From: Saururus chinensis | Lineage: Eukaryota; Streptophyta; Magnoliopsida; Piperales; Saururaceae | Assembly (NCBI GenBank): GCA_035235625.1 | Contig: CP141149.1 | Location: 31,303,753-31,367,752, forward strand | DNA length: 64,000 nt | Direction of reading: 5' to 3' | Part shown: positions 48,589 to 61,453 of the stretch, piece by piece | Layout of the letters: each line of letters starts with the position of its first letter | Numbering within the stretch: position 1 is the stretch's first letter | Position numbers and translations under genes: made by a program | The notes under the pieces: model-generated | Told to the model about the DNA's origin: nothing | Databases searched by the model: none | The model's input: the letters and a program-made list of their open reading frames with translations, nothing else

Positions 48589-51500
48589 TGTAAGATCTAT
48601 AATTTATTTTTTTATTTTGTAAATTTTTTTGTTTGTCGATTTAATTTAATTTTCTTGGGGTAATGAGTTAGGTTATTTATAAATTTTTAAAGTTTAGTTT
48701 TATATTAGTGTAGAGTATGAGTGTTAAGTTTAAATCACCCAAATTTCTACCTATTAAAAGATATTTTTTAAAATTTCCTTAGTCAAAGAAGCAGAACCCA
48801 CCGTAGGACTTACGTCGTATGAGATGGAGTGTTACCCATTTCGGTCGCTAACCTTCTTTTGATTTGTCTAAGTAAGATTAGGTATGATTAAGTTTTTTAA
48901 GTCAAAATTATACTTAAATTGTCACTTAAGTCATTTTCACATATTTTTTTAATATAATAATTCAATTTTCATCTATTAAGTTTTTTTTTTAAAAAAAACC
49001 ATAGCTATTTCCCAAATAGGGAAGGGCCGATAATTAGAAGGAGGCTAAGCTCTACCCCCCATTTCTTAAAGGAGCAATCCTTCTTAAGGTAAGGTTTTCC
49101 CCCTTAAGCACTTTTTAATCTTTCAATTTTATTTTGTCTTAATCATTTATATCTTAATTTCTCCTATTTTAATTTTTAGTTTTTTCTATCAAAGTTATGT
49201 TTTTAATTCCGATGTAGATCCCTAATTTAGATATTTTTTGTTTTTAACCTAAAGAAGTTTTGAAACTATCATTTTCTAGGTTAATTTAAGTCTATTAGTT
49301 AGTTTTTATTATGATTAAATAAAAACTCTAATTTCTAGGTAGGATTTATTACGGTTGAAGCTCAAGTAAGGTATTTACAAGCTTTATAGAGGTAAGAGAT
49401 TTTCTTTCTAAGAGGTTTTTCTTCTTTCAAATGCTTTTATTGTGGGTTTCTTTGAGCTTTTGATTTATTTTGATGTGTAATTATGATTTATTAAAAATAT
49501 ATAATTTATAGTTTTTTTATGTTTAAACATGAAAATGCTAGATCTAACATGTTTTAGGCTTTGATAATTATTATATGAAGTTTCATGAAGTTTTTATAAA
49601 TTTATTAGTTTTTTGAAGAATTTTAATTCGGTTTTGTGCGGTAGAAGACTGTTTTTATAATTTTGTTGTGACCGTTCGATTGCCTGTAGGCCACTGGGCC
49701 GTTCCAATGACCAAATAGCTCTTAGTTTTAGATTAATAACTATGTTTTGGATACTTTAATTTAAATTGTATTATTTAAATGTTGTCAGGGAATATATTAT
49801 CATGTTTAGATTATATTCCTAATTTTTTAAATTTTTTTCAGAATTATATGTATTTATTATATTTTATAGAATATGTACTATATAGTAAAATAATTTTGTA
49901 TTTTTGTGTTTAAAAGCATGTTTAGGGAAGAAAGCATATGATTTTTGGATCCTTCTTTTTATGATGGATTGATATATGTGTTTTGAGCATTCTGCAAAAA
50001 TTTCAAGTTGTTTAAGGCACAATAAATCAACATCATAGTTGTACATTTGAAGGTTGAAAGAACTACACGATCTTATCAATTAAATCAAAAAAAATATTTT
50101 CTGTATTTATTTTTATATGATATTTATTTATATGTTAACTAAAACTATGATGTAGGTCTATGTACATTTTTAAGTTAATTGAAATTTATTTGCTATTTTT
50201 TCTTAAAATGTACAAGTTACATATTGTGATTATATTAAAACATCAACTTAAACTAGTATGGGATAAATAAGTATATGCGTAATTTTAAGTGGGATTTTGA
50301 TGACTTCTTTATATTTACTCTATGATTGTAGTAAATTAGGACCATGATAAATTATGAACACTTGTACATATCATATTAATTATATATAAAATATGTTAGG
50401 TATGTTTTAGCTTAAATATGAACACGATCATGTATGCATATTTTTACTGATGAATATATGATTTTATTTGTCACAAATAGATACATATTTAATATATGTT
50501 ATAACTGATTAAAGTACGTTCACCTATCCTTATATTCATAAAACATTGCTCACAGATGTATCATGTCGCGTGCATATTAAGATTAACTTGTAAGTCAATA
50601 TTACTCGTGTTTAACCGTGATTAATTGATTAGATATTGTAGTTTTTCATATTAATTATATTAATAGTTTATCGAATCATTTTTATGTATAAAATGATGGG
50701 GTTTTATGTCCATTGGACAAGGTTTTACGTTCATTTGAGGATGAGTTTTCTCCTAGGGTGAGAAAAGTGGAATGTTATAATGAGTTAAATTAATGAATCT
50801 TTCTAAACATGTGAATCAATGATGGTTTGTCTGTGTGTATTGGATTACTAGGAGGCACTTTCCTCATTAGGGATTTACCGAAACTGCTCTAATTTTCTTT
50901 TATAGGAATTTAAATTTTCATGTTAAGATTTTTATGGTGAGTAAGTCTGCTTGTGTTTCAGAAAAGATAAGAATAGTTATTTTCTCTATTGTAAGATATT
51001 CATCGGATTGTTTATATATGTCTATGGATTATAATGTTCATTGACTCAATTTGTGTAGGGACAATAATGCTTATATTGTACATGATGCATATGAAATAAT
51101 TACACTTAAACATGTATAGTAGAATGTGGTTTGATACACTTAATTATGTAAGGTAAATGTAAATAATGATACTTGCTTTATGCAAAATGTGAATGAATAA
51201 TGAAACTTAAATAATTATATAGGGTGTGAATGTGTATTATGATTTATAAATAAATTTATAATACACAGGTGGTGTAAATGCGTATATAGAATGTGATTTA
51301 TCTCATTATGCATATATGTAGATAATGTATATGTGATAAAAGTTTAAATTGGCTTTTATGGGAAGAATGTATGAGGTGTTATAATAAGCTTATGTTTTGT
51401 TTTAAAATGCTTATTAAGCTAAGCTTACTTGTCTTTTGTTTATAATTTTGTTTTGGCGCTAGATGCAAGTACTCTGGATGGTCTTTATCTTGAGCTTAAG

Positions 51501-51845
51501 GATTAACATATGTTATGAGAAGAGACTAAATGTTTGAGTTGTTTTAGACTTGTCGTGTGATATAATGATTTTAAACTTTGACTTTATTTTATACTTTGGA
51601 TAGCCTTAATGGCTTTAGATATGTTGCAGTCTTAGGGTTTTAGAATATATATATATATTATAGATTTTTTAAGTATTATATTGGACTAAGATAGTTAATT
51701 AATCTGTTTTACCTTTCGTTATTTAGTTTTACACAAAGAGCATATGTTTTATATTTTTATGAGAATTTAAGATAGGTTAGTCTTCCTCTTCATTGCGTCA
51801 CGTCCTACCTTCTTAGATATTATTTATGTCAAGAGAGGTGTGACA
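48589..51845. mobile_element. Probable third long solo LTR, 3257 bp
   Basis: It starts TGTAAGATC and ends GGTGTGACA, both plausible LTR termini, and has no coding domain. It shares the CGTTCGA, CCTGTAGG, CCGTTC motif (49673-49708) with the LTR at 28621, which supports kinship. The flanks atggg and gggca do not form a clean target duplication, so the ends are provisional. The interior is very AT-rich. Confidence 0.55.
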
Positions 51846-51989
51846 GGGCAGAACAATGGGACTCCTACAAAATTTGTTTACTTACCAGCTTACACAGTAG
51901 GACCCAAAATGTGCTTATTAGCAACATCATATCTTACAACTCAACTAAATTAGTTGATGTGACTTATGCTATCAAAAGATATGATGTAT

Positions 51990-52370
51990 TGTTGTACGCG
52001 ACTTGAGTTGAGACGTGGCTTAAATTCTTTGGAGTCATGACATCCGGTTTGGACTAGAATCCTCTTGAACTAAGGGACCCTTATCAAATCTTGCAACTGA
52101 AAGTGTTCTATACGTCTCACAGACTCCTCATCTCGTGTGTTATTTTTTGGCTTACATTATCATTCCTCTGGTCTTTGTGTGGGACAGGGAGGTAACAAAG
52201 TGAGAAACGGGCTCTAAAAGAAAATTCTTTCATAATTTTTTTGAGAAGCTTGTAACTTAATTGTTTCAGAAGTAGAGGGTAAACGCATTACGTAAATTCT
52301 TATGTCTATTATTTTATTTTAATTTTATATTAAAATTTTTCATCAACTTCTACCATTGTCAAAATTCTAT
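51990..52370 (+). mobile_element. Diverged solo LTR relic of a related copia family
   Basis: It starts TGTTGTACGCGACTTG and ends tcaaaattctatgg. It shares the order of words with the copia LTR at 26828: a gacttg start, gtcatgac, ggactagaatcc, agcttgtaactta, and the closing tgtcaaaattcta. No internal region or clear target duplication remains. Confidence 0.65.
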
Positions 52371-53636
52371 GGTAACGATAAGCTATGATTGAGTGGAACA
52401 CAAGTTCTACCAAATAGAGGTGTCTTATTTTGACCAATCACTCGTCGTCCTTGGTGCATATAATTTGGCCACCCTCAAGCTGAGCTATATAGGCTTATTT
52501 TGCCTGGCAGAGAAATCATATGTACGATCGAACGTGTTTTTTCAATAAATTGCGGTAAGCGATGAAGATAATGCTACACGTCCATACTAACATGTTTTAT
52601 GCCAGCTTTTCCCTATAAGAGATTACATAGCCATAAAACTAAGCTTTATTCACTCTCTTCGGCCTTCTCATTTTTAACTCTTCAACTTGCATTCCTCAAA
52701 ACTTCTCATTGAGGCATTCATCCCTCTTCTTTGTATATTTTGCTCATAACAATGCAAGTTACTCACGCTGCACTTATCCTGCTGATAGGCAACCATTGCT
52801 CTTTGCATATTTTGCTCATAACAATGCAAGTTACTCGCGCTGAACTTATCCTGCTGAACATATTCCTTTAAATGTGCTAATCCTGAATTCTTTACAATAT
52901 GAATCTTCCGAATCTTAAACCAACCACTTCATTTTAGCATCTTGTTCCCGTTGCATACTTCTATGACTTCACTTTTGAGGACCATCAGTTTATTTTAAAG
53001 ATCAACACTCCACAAAATATTGGATGAACAATTTCTTTCGAGTGAAGCATCTATTAGCTCAGGAAGATGTATACCTGAAACCGACAACCGTAGGATTTGA
53101 AGTTTTGAACTACGCCCTTTCAGACCATAGCCAAATATAACATACTTGAAACCAAAAAAGAGGCATAAACGCCTTGGAAATGCCAATTATCTTACAAATA
53201 AAGTGATAAAAATGATTATTGCAAGCGCTTTTGCACTTTTCAACGTGCATCTAAATCCAGCTCGAAAAATACTGTGGTGCTAACCAAAGTTCATGAATTG
53301 CAAGATCATTTCTACCAGGCGGCCTTATTGAAAAAATACCAAGAACAACGATTTAAGTAACTGGGTGATCTAACTTATACTTTCACATTCTGTTTAAAAA
53401 CGAGTGAAAGAATTCACTAGCTAGTAATTTTAGTTTTCTTCACTCCAACTCTCCAAGCAGGTACACATGGAAAAAGTTGAGATTGCCAAAACCCTGGCTA
53501 CTTGTATATTATACCCCACTGAAATGAAAAAAAAAAACAAACCATCTTCGTGAACCACATTATTTTTCTTAGATCCAAAATATCAGCTACGTGAACAAAG
53601 GGGAGAAATAAAAAAGAGAGGACGCAAATGTACTCT
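52371..53636. other. Intergenic DNA and 3' end of the RGG gene
   Basis: A short duplicated phrase, aacaatgcaagttactc, occurs near 52751 and 52820, each followed by gcgctg-like sequence. No gene is recognised. The last few hundred bases are probably 3' UTR of the minus-strand gene. Confidence 0.5.
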
Positions 53637-56380
53637 TTACTTTCCCCCCAAAGCAGGAAACTCCCCATGATCTTCAATAGAAGGAGCATTAGAAGTGCTG
53701 AACCTGTCACCATTCATCTGCACACGATCACCACGTCCCCTTCCTCTGCCTCTGCCCCTACCCCTGCCCCCAGGACTATGGTACATTTCTCCTCCTGCTG
53801 GCTTCAAGAACTCTTGAATGGTAACAGACTGAGAAGGGGAGGGGAAAGTTTAGCCAAAATGCATTAAAAAAAATGCATCAACATGATGAACAAGGCTAAC
53901 AGCATGTCCGTGACTTACCTTTTTCACCCGATCATCACGCTCAGCATTGTCTTTTCGCTTTCCCAAATCTTTATCAGAGCCCTATTATAATACCATTGTT
54001 ACATGAATGATGCTAGTCATACATATGTAGGCAAGTGATCCTATATAATCAAACATTGTGAACAGAAGCAAAGAGAGTACCATCTTGATAAAAATATGAT
54101 CATTCTCCTTCTTGATTGAAAGTTGCTGCATGGACTTGAACTCTTTCTCAATGTCAATCTTCCTCTCCTCAGCCTTAATGATATTGAGGTTTTTTCGCTT
54201 CTCTGCAAGTATCTTCTGATATTCATCTAAAGTCATCTCCTGTTTCATGGGGGAAACATCGATAAGAAAAAAAATCAGATCAAATAAAAAGCAAATTTAC
54301 ATTACTACCATCATCGCATAATGCGTTTATGATATAGGAATTCCACCTAAGACCTACGACACATTACATCCAATACTTCCTTAACCTATGATAGCCCAAA
54401 AAGCATTCAAGCAGGTGGTATTTAAACATGGCTCTTCAAGTGTTGTATCCCTGAGCTCCAATACCATTAAGGATTAGCATAAAGTATTAATACAATCTCA
54501 CAGGCTTACAAACACAACACAATCATATGAACCTTTTAACATTACCTCCGTTTCTATCCACATATGCTGGTAAAATGGCTGCATGTCATTGCAGATGGCC
54601 ATGGAATCTAATACTAATACATAACACTACCTTGTCACAGAAAACATGGTATAAGATTCCAAACCATGCAAACAATTTATTTCTAACCATACACAACTTT
54701 TAATTAATTGATATCCACACACACATTTTCCATTTCAACTACCATGAACATACTCAATAATTAAAAAGGCAGATTTCAGACCTATGAAAGAGGATCAAGA
54801 TTGAACAGATGCCAAAGTTCAAATTCAAACATAATATCCTTGCCTCGCATTAACCCTTAAAGCCTGCTTTTTTTAAGATATGTTTATGCATAGTTATTTA
54901 CCGCCTTCTGTGCAACAAATATATAAAGCTTCTTTTTTTATACTTCATTTTTCATTTCTTAAAGTATTAAAAGTTAAAGATGCAATATAACATTCTTTCC
55001 ATTTAATCAGCTTATCAACTGAACATTTACAGAAGTAATATTAATTTCTCACCAAAACCATCAACATTGACAGTAAAATACGCTCTTGATGGATGACACA
55101 TCAATGAAACTAGGCAGCAACTAAACTTTAAAATATTAAGATGTACTCAGCTCTATCAATCTCCATGCAGGAAAATAACATAACCTTAACAACTTAGCGA
55201 TCACTAATCAAAGTGAAGTCTAGATATACAAATCTAAAATGATGTGCCGCTACCTTATCTTCTGGCTCCTTCTCTTTACCCTCATCAGCCACATCCTCCT
55301 CGCTCACCTTGTCAATTTCAGGAGCTGGCACTTTCTCGTGCTCCAGATGCTTCTCAACAGGTAATGCCTCAGTATTTTCAACTTGCCTGTACCAAAGCCA
55401 GTCCAACAAGAACACAGACTTAATGCAACTAGACAAAAAACACATGATCCAACATAACCAAGAGAAAAAACTGTGAACAGGGAACAATAAGATTGACTTA
55501 GGGAGGTGCGTAACTGGACTAAAGTCTCATCTTTCACCATCTCCAAGTTGCTAGATTCTCCACCTTCTAACTTTGGCTCATGCTCCCGGTTATAACGATT
55601 GTACTGCCTGCGTGGGGGCCGCTCATAGCTCCCACCTGCTCGATCCCCAAAACCATTTTGTCCAGAATCAGGGTACCTCTGGCGACTACCGCTATACGCC
55701 CCACGCCATGACTCTGGCGGTTTTGTAACTTTGGATTCCTCCCCACCGTTCCAACCACCACCGTAACGCCCAGAAAGATCATTCTCAAACCCATTAGCTC
55801 CCTCATCACGATTTGCTCCAAACCTACCTCCACGCCCACCTCTTCCCCTTCCCCGACCACTTCGCCCCCGTCCCCTGCCACGCTGCACATTGTCAGCTAC
55901 ACCCCTGAAGTTTTCATTATCGTCCTTACCTGCAAAACAGCAGAGAGAGAGAGAGAGCAACCAATCATTTATCAAAATAAGAAAAGAACATGGGAAACCA
56001 ATAACTAAGCGATACAATTCCGACAGACTGCATTACGAGTAGAGGTCTATGTAACCCCCATCGTTCGAAATATATATAATGATTTCAGGACTAAACAACG
56101 AAATTAAAACCTAAAATGGAGATGGCAAACCCCAACAAGGTTCCATTGACAACGTAAAACTAGACTCAGATAGAATCGAAGAAAGACCCTTCCTTTGGGA
56201 TGACTAATTACCAGATTGCGCCGGAGGCAGCGGCTTTGAAGAGCGCTTTTCGGGCGCCGGAGGGGCGTCCGGGACAGGGGCCTTCTTGGAGACAAGCTTC
56301 TGCTGTTGCCTAGCAATCAGCTCCGACAAATCGTCGGTGTCGTCGTCTTCGAGGAGGTCGAAAGGATTCGCGCTCGCCAT
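53637..56380 (-). CDS. RGG-repeat, HABP4/SERBP1-type RNA-binding protein (RGGA/B/C family)
   Basis: Six exons on the minus strand: 56380-56212, 55929-55515, 55386-55254, 54239-54081, 53981-53919 and 53828-53637, giving 376 aa. The N-terminus MASANPFDLLEDD is the Stm1-like motif of the family. Residues about 57-93 form an RGG/RGR box. The HABP4_PAI-RBP1 domain follows, with EMTLDEYQKILAEKRK, SMQQLSIKKENDHIFIK and TIQEFLKPA. A second RG run (GGRGRGRGRG) and the end SIEDHGEFPALGGK complete it. Arabidopsis RGGA binds RNA in the cytoplasm and promotes salt and drought tolerance; yeast Stm1 and animal SERBP1 bind idle ribosomes. Similar ribosome or mRNA binding is inferred. The exon 2 donor (CA|GTTACG) is unusual and is the only uncertain junction. 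Confidence 0.93.
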
Positions 56381-56678
56381 TGCCGCAAAACAGAGAGGTA
56401 GATCACAGACGAACGGGTTCTAGGGAGCAAGGAGCCCAAAAGAGAAGGCATGCAGCGAGGCCATGGCCAAGTAGGACTCTAGGAGTCGGAAGGTGGAAAC
56501 CCAATCTACAGGAGAGGAGGGGCCCGGTTTCGGCGAGAGAGGAGAGAAACGAAGCGAGCTCGCTAGGGTTTTGGAGGGTTGGGGGAAAGAGGAGTTTCAG
56601 GAGCCAAAATAAATAGGGGAAAAGACCGGGAACTGCTCAGAGGTCAAGCCGACACGACTGGCGCGACCGCGGGGGATC

Positions 56679-56716
56679 GCAGGCGCAGGCGCAGGCGCAG
56701 GCGCAGGCGCAGGCGC
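56679..56716. repeat. (GCAGGC)n microsatellite
   Basis: About six uninterrupted hexamer units lie some 300 bp upstream of the RGG gene's start codon. Confidence 0.9.
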
Positions 56717-56985
56717 GCCGCAAAAGTTCTTGGGGCAATTACAGATGTACAATTACTCCTAGGACTCCTGATTTCATTTAAAGAAAAAGAGAAAATTCTC
56801 ACCAGAATTCTAAAATATTTATAATTTTTTATTAAATTTTATTTAAAAATTAAATTTTTTATTTAAATTTTTAATTTTTATTTATTTTAAAAAAAATTTA
56901 AACCTATTAATTGACCTTTATTATATCTAAAATACCCCTCTTTTTATCATCCTTGTATTCATACTTTTATAATGGCTCTCCCTAC

Positions 56986-57215
56986 TACCGGGCACCTCTT
57001 CCACCGGCGTTTTCTCCTACCACCGGGCACCTCTTCCACCGGCGTTTCCTCCCAACACCGGGCACCTCTTCTACCGGCGTCTCCTCCCACCACAGTGTAC
57101 CTCTTCCACCGGCGTCCCCTCCCACCATCGGGCACCTCTTCTACCGGTATCTCCTCCATCCTTCTCTTCTTCAGCATTCTCTTCAACGGGCACTTCTTCC
57201 ACTGGCGTCTCCTCC
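56986..57215. repeat. 35-bp minisatellite
   Basis: The unit ggcacctcttccaccggcgt plus a ctcctccc-type tail repeats at 56991, 57026, 57061, 57096 and 57131 with exact 35-bp spacing. A diverged copy follows near 57188. Because 35 is not a multiple of three, the frames on both strands cycle; no protein is implied. Confidence 0.9.
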
Positions 57216-58429
57216 CTCTTCCTCTTCTCCTGCATTCTCCTCAAATGTGTAAATGATTTCATTCACTAGAGCTTATTCCCCCATCTACACATTTTTCGCC
57301 TCCCTCTTTTTCTTCCAATCTCAAGCTTGAAACCTCTCCAAAACCCTTTGTTAGACATCATATTCTTTTTGGCACTTTGTACAATGGAGTTTTTGGTGAG
57401 CATCTCATGTCTGTTGAGTTTGATTTTCGATTTGTCTAAGATTTGTTGTTGTTTTGTCTTGTTAATTTGGTCCGGACCCGTGAACAGAAAATGGATGAGG
57501 AAAGAGGCCCTAGTGAACCGTTATAATAAGTGAACAAGTGTAAGTTTCATTGCCTGACAGTATGGAGTACTGACAAATTTGTTTTCTCCGATTGGCAATA
57601 TAGATTCTTTTTTTTCTATGTGCAATCAATTGACAATTTTTATGCTGATTGCCTAATCTAACATCACTCCATGACAAGGAAGAAAATTTTTCTGGAGGTG
57701 ATGGTTATAGGAGCAAAACTGGTCAAATCAATAACAAAGCATAACTAGAACTATTAATTATTTGCTACACAAAAGCACAAGGTGTTAAGATTCATGTTGT
57801 AGATATTTCATGTGTAACTCCTTCAAGGTTATACTAAACCAGTGACCTTATTTTTTAATATTGCTCAATAATAAGATTATTTACTTATTTGTTTTTAAAG
57901 AAAGAACAATTTTTTTCTAGCAGTCCTAGTTGTTGAATCTCAATATTTGTTAGGTCATTTGTTTTCTAGCCTTGTTTAGATCTAGATCTGTACTTGGTGT
58001 TAGGTGTCATGCAATAATTAGATGTTGTTTATTGAAATTAAATTTTTGTTGATATTTCTATATATGTTCCAGACTTCTATGTTTTAAGGACTCGCTAAGA
58101 TACATCTTATTGTGCAGAGTACATACAAGGGAGTGTGAAGAATTAGAAGATTCCTTGGGGCAACTATACTAAAAATATTCTTCTGATTTGAGATATAGTT
58201 GGAATTAAGTTAGAATCTTTCAATGTTATTTGAAAATTGAGGGATAGTCCTTAGCAGGCCATTTTGTGAGTTTTCTATCCAATATTAGAGTTTTGTTCTC
58301 TTTTATATATTACTTTCTTGTAATCCATCGTTATATTCCTTTATAATGACATTTGTCATTTGTGTTGTTTTACTCTATGTTTTTTTTTTTGAATTGCTTA
58401 TTAAGGTGGATTAATATTCCTTAAACAAA

Positions 58430-58800
58430 GGAAAAATAATCAATTCATATTCTATTGAAGGCAGAAATCAAAAATAAATAACAATCAATTTATACTATAA
58501 TTACATTCACACAACAGTAAATATATACTCTATTGTTCACATCCACCACAGAACATAACAGTAAATATATACTCTGTTCACATATATAGAAGAACAAAAT
58601 TATACTTTAATTTCATATATAGAAAATTAAATTTATATTCTATTCGCATATATGGAATAATAAATTTATACTCTGACCTTATATATGGAATAGTAAATTT
58701 ATACTTTGTAAATAGATATGGAATAATAAATTTATACTCTATACACATATATGAAATAAAAAATTTATACTATAACCACATATATTGAAAAAAATTATAC
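58430..58800. repeat. Left block of TAAATTTATACTCTG-type motifs
   Basis: The motif (taaat t/a tatactctg, with small variants) recurs about every 40-60 bp, usually followed by ttcacatatat. The first half (ctattgaaggcagaaatc onward) is also a direct copy of sequence at 62880-63010. It precedes the transposase relic. Confidence 0.85.
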
Positions 58801-59137
58801 TTTATTAATAAAATTGTTTAGATTAATATTTCTAAGTTTAGCAAAACCTACACTTACATTATACTTGAAATTGTTGGAAAAATGTACAATTTTATTATAA
58901 TTATAATTATGATTATGATGCAGAATTCATAAGTTTCATACTTTGTTTATTACATAGTATAATTTTACTATTCTCTTCAATTGGAATCATTATTTATTGT
59001 GTATCATTGAATTGATTTTTTCCCTTGTTACCAATTTTTGTGATTTATTATGAATCAAAATTGTATAGTTGTTCTCCATATTATTATAAATATTTCTTTT
59101 TCATTATAATGATTAATGTTTCATTATATGTAGGTTA

Positions 59138-61453
59138 ATGGATTCATTTATTCTTTTAATGTGCAAATACATTACTAATACTACTGTTATTCGGGTTGAT
59201 ATCAAGAACACACACAAGGGCTTGATTTCTATGATTTGTGAACGATGGAGCAACTTGAATGCTGAAAATGTGAGGTTGTCTTACTCTTTATTGGGCCATA
59301 CATGTTGTAATCTTCGCAATGATGTTGACATGGAAAATTTATTCTTACTTGCTTCCAATCTTGGAGTTAAGACTATTGATGTTTCTGTTACGGATATTTC
59401 AATTTCTAGTGATGTGTCCATTGGTTGCCAGCCCAGTTTTAGTAATCATTTGTCAAGTAGCAATATCCAGAGTATTGATGGCAGTGTGTTTGATGAGGTG
59501 ACTAACTTTGATCTTCCTTCCTCCTCACATGAAAATTCAATGCTTATGACTAAAAATTGGTCTAATGAAATAAGTCATGTTGGGCAAAAGTTTGTTGGAG
59601 GAGTCCAAGAGTTCAGGCGTAAATTGTGTCACTATGCTATTCAAGTTGGCTTCCAGTTTAAGTATGTAACAAATGATGCATATAGAGTGACTGCAAAATG
59701 TAAATTCAAGGAATGCACTGGATGTGAATGGCAAGTTCATGGAAGGAAAGATAACTGGAATAATTTTTTCTATATTCTTAATCTAAATACTATTCATACA
59801 TGTGGTTTTGCTATGCGAACAAAGAAGAACTCGAGGATGACAGCTAAGATTGTTTCTAATGAGTTGTTGAGCCAAGTTATGAACAAGCCCCTTACTCGCC
59901 CAATTGATGTGGTGCGTGAATTCAACACTAATTATAGTGTTGATATTTCGTATAAAGTTGCTTGGAAGAGTGTACAAAAGGCTCAAAATCAGGTCTATGG
60001 TGATCATTCAACATCTTACAATGATCTTCATTGGTATGCCAGGGCTATTTTAAGTACTAACCCTGGTAGTCATGTAGTATTGGATATTAATTATCTAAAT
60101 TTACGTTTTAGAAGGGTATTTGTGTCCTTTTCTGCATGCATTTCTGGATTTGAGTATTGTCGCCCAGTATTATTCTTGGATGGTACTCATTTGAACGGTC
60201 ATTATAAAGGACATTTGTTGGCTGCCACTGGTAAAAATGGTAACCAAGGTAAAAAAAAATCTCTTATTCTAGAGAGTTTGTTTATATATTATTCATTTTA
60301 TATGTTATTTGTTATTAGTATATATCTCAATATACTTTGCTTTAATTATTATTTTTTTACTATAGAGTATAATTTTATTCTTTTCTGAAGTAGATCATTT
60401 TTTTCATGCTCTTGATGTTATATTTTTTTGTCTATTTCATTAGGTATTTTTCCACTAGCATATGCTATTGTTGATTCTGAGAATTTAGATAATTGGAGAT
60501 GGTTTCTTGAAGAATTGAAGAAAATATTAAATCCTTCTCGTCAGCTAACTATTGTTTCAGATCGAAACAAGGGACTTGTTGAAGGAATGACACAAGTGTT
60601 CCCTTATTTTTCACATGTCTATTGCTTATATCACCTAAGGACAAATTTGAGGAATTGTTTGAGAGGAAGGACCAAGCATGTTCGTAACAAAATGGATTTT
60701 ATGCTAATAGAGTGTGCAAATGCAACAACACCAACATTGTTTCACAAGAAATTGGAGGAGCTAAAAATAGAGGGTGGTCAACAAGTTATTAGTTTCTTTG
60801 AAAATCTTCCTAATAAAAATTAGACAAATGCTTACTTCAAGGGTAAGCGTTATGGTGATTTGTCTTCAAATGTTGTAGAAACTTCAATTCATGGATCAAT
60901 TATGAAAGGCACTTACCAATTATGAAGATGATTGATTCTATACGGGTCAAAATTATGAATATGATGATGGAGCGTAGTAATCAGGCAAGCAGCTCTTGTC
61001 CAATAATGGAGAAAAAATTGTCTGATAATATCAATATGGGTGGTGGTTGGTTCTACTCCAAATGTGTATGAAGTTATGTCAACCCCATCTGCATATGTGA
61101 ATATTGAAACTCATGAGTGCTCTTGTTTTCATTGGCAGATAAATAGTTTTCCATGCTCACATGCAATTGCTGCGCTAATGAAGAGTGGAAAAGATCCTCG
61201 TTCTTATTGTGATGAGTACTTTACAAAAGAGTTTTTTGAAAACTCTTACTCTCAGCCGATCAATCCTATTTCTACCTTTGAAAAGCCCGATGAAGAAAAT
61301 TTAGTATTGCCACCATTAACAAGAAGGCAACCTGGGAGGCCGAAGAAGAAGAGGATTCCTTCTCTTGGTGAGAAAATAAAAAGAAAAATTAAATGTGGTC
61401 GATGTGGTAAACTTGGTCACCACAACAAAAAATCATGTAAAGAGGCTTTGTAG
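59138..61453 (+). pseudogene. Mutator-like (MULE/MuDR) transposase, broken
   Basis: Exon 59138-60248 joins 60444 onward through a GT-AG intron. The order is that of MuDR-type transposases: a PB1-like N-terminus, a zinc-binding C/H segment (KECTGCEW), then the MULE core with FLDGTHLNGHYKGHLL, VSDRNKGL and the CxxH of YCLYH. The C-terminal piece (61040-61453) has a SWIM zinc finger (CSCFHWQI, CSHAIAAL) and a zinc knuckle (CGRCGKLGHHNKKSC). It is broken by a TAG at 60821-60823 and by two frameshifts, near 60880 and 61035. The enzyme would have cut and moved MULE DNA. No terminal inverted repeats were identified. Confidence 0.92.

Larger units (their letters stand above)
56381..59137. other. Promoter of the RGG gene, minisatellites and repeat DNA
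   Basis: The first 250 bases are GC-rich and include the RGG gene's leader and promoter. A hexamer repeat (56679-56716) and a 35-bp minisatellite (56986-57160) follow. The 69-codon frame at 57327-57533 has no recognised relatives. From 57540 the DNA is AT-rich, with the motif-rich block 58430-58800 described separately. Confidence 0.55.

Noticed and set aside
55567-55890. 107-codon minus-strand frame in the RGG exon
   Set aside because: It is an alternative frame of the RGG repeat region; the real frame gives RGR repeats and continues through spliced exons.
56959-57262. Repetitive open frames on both strands over the minisatellite
   Set aside because: The 35-bp period shifts frame at each unit, so the peptides are artefacts of the array.
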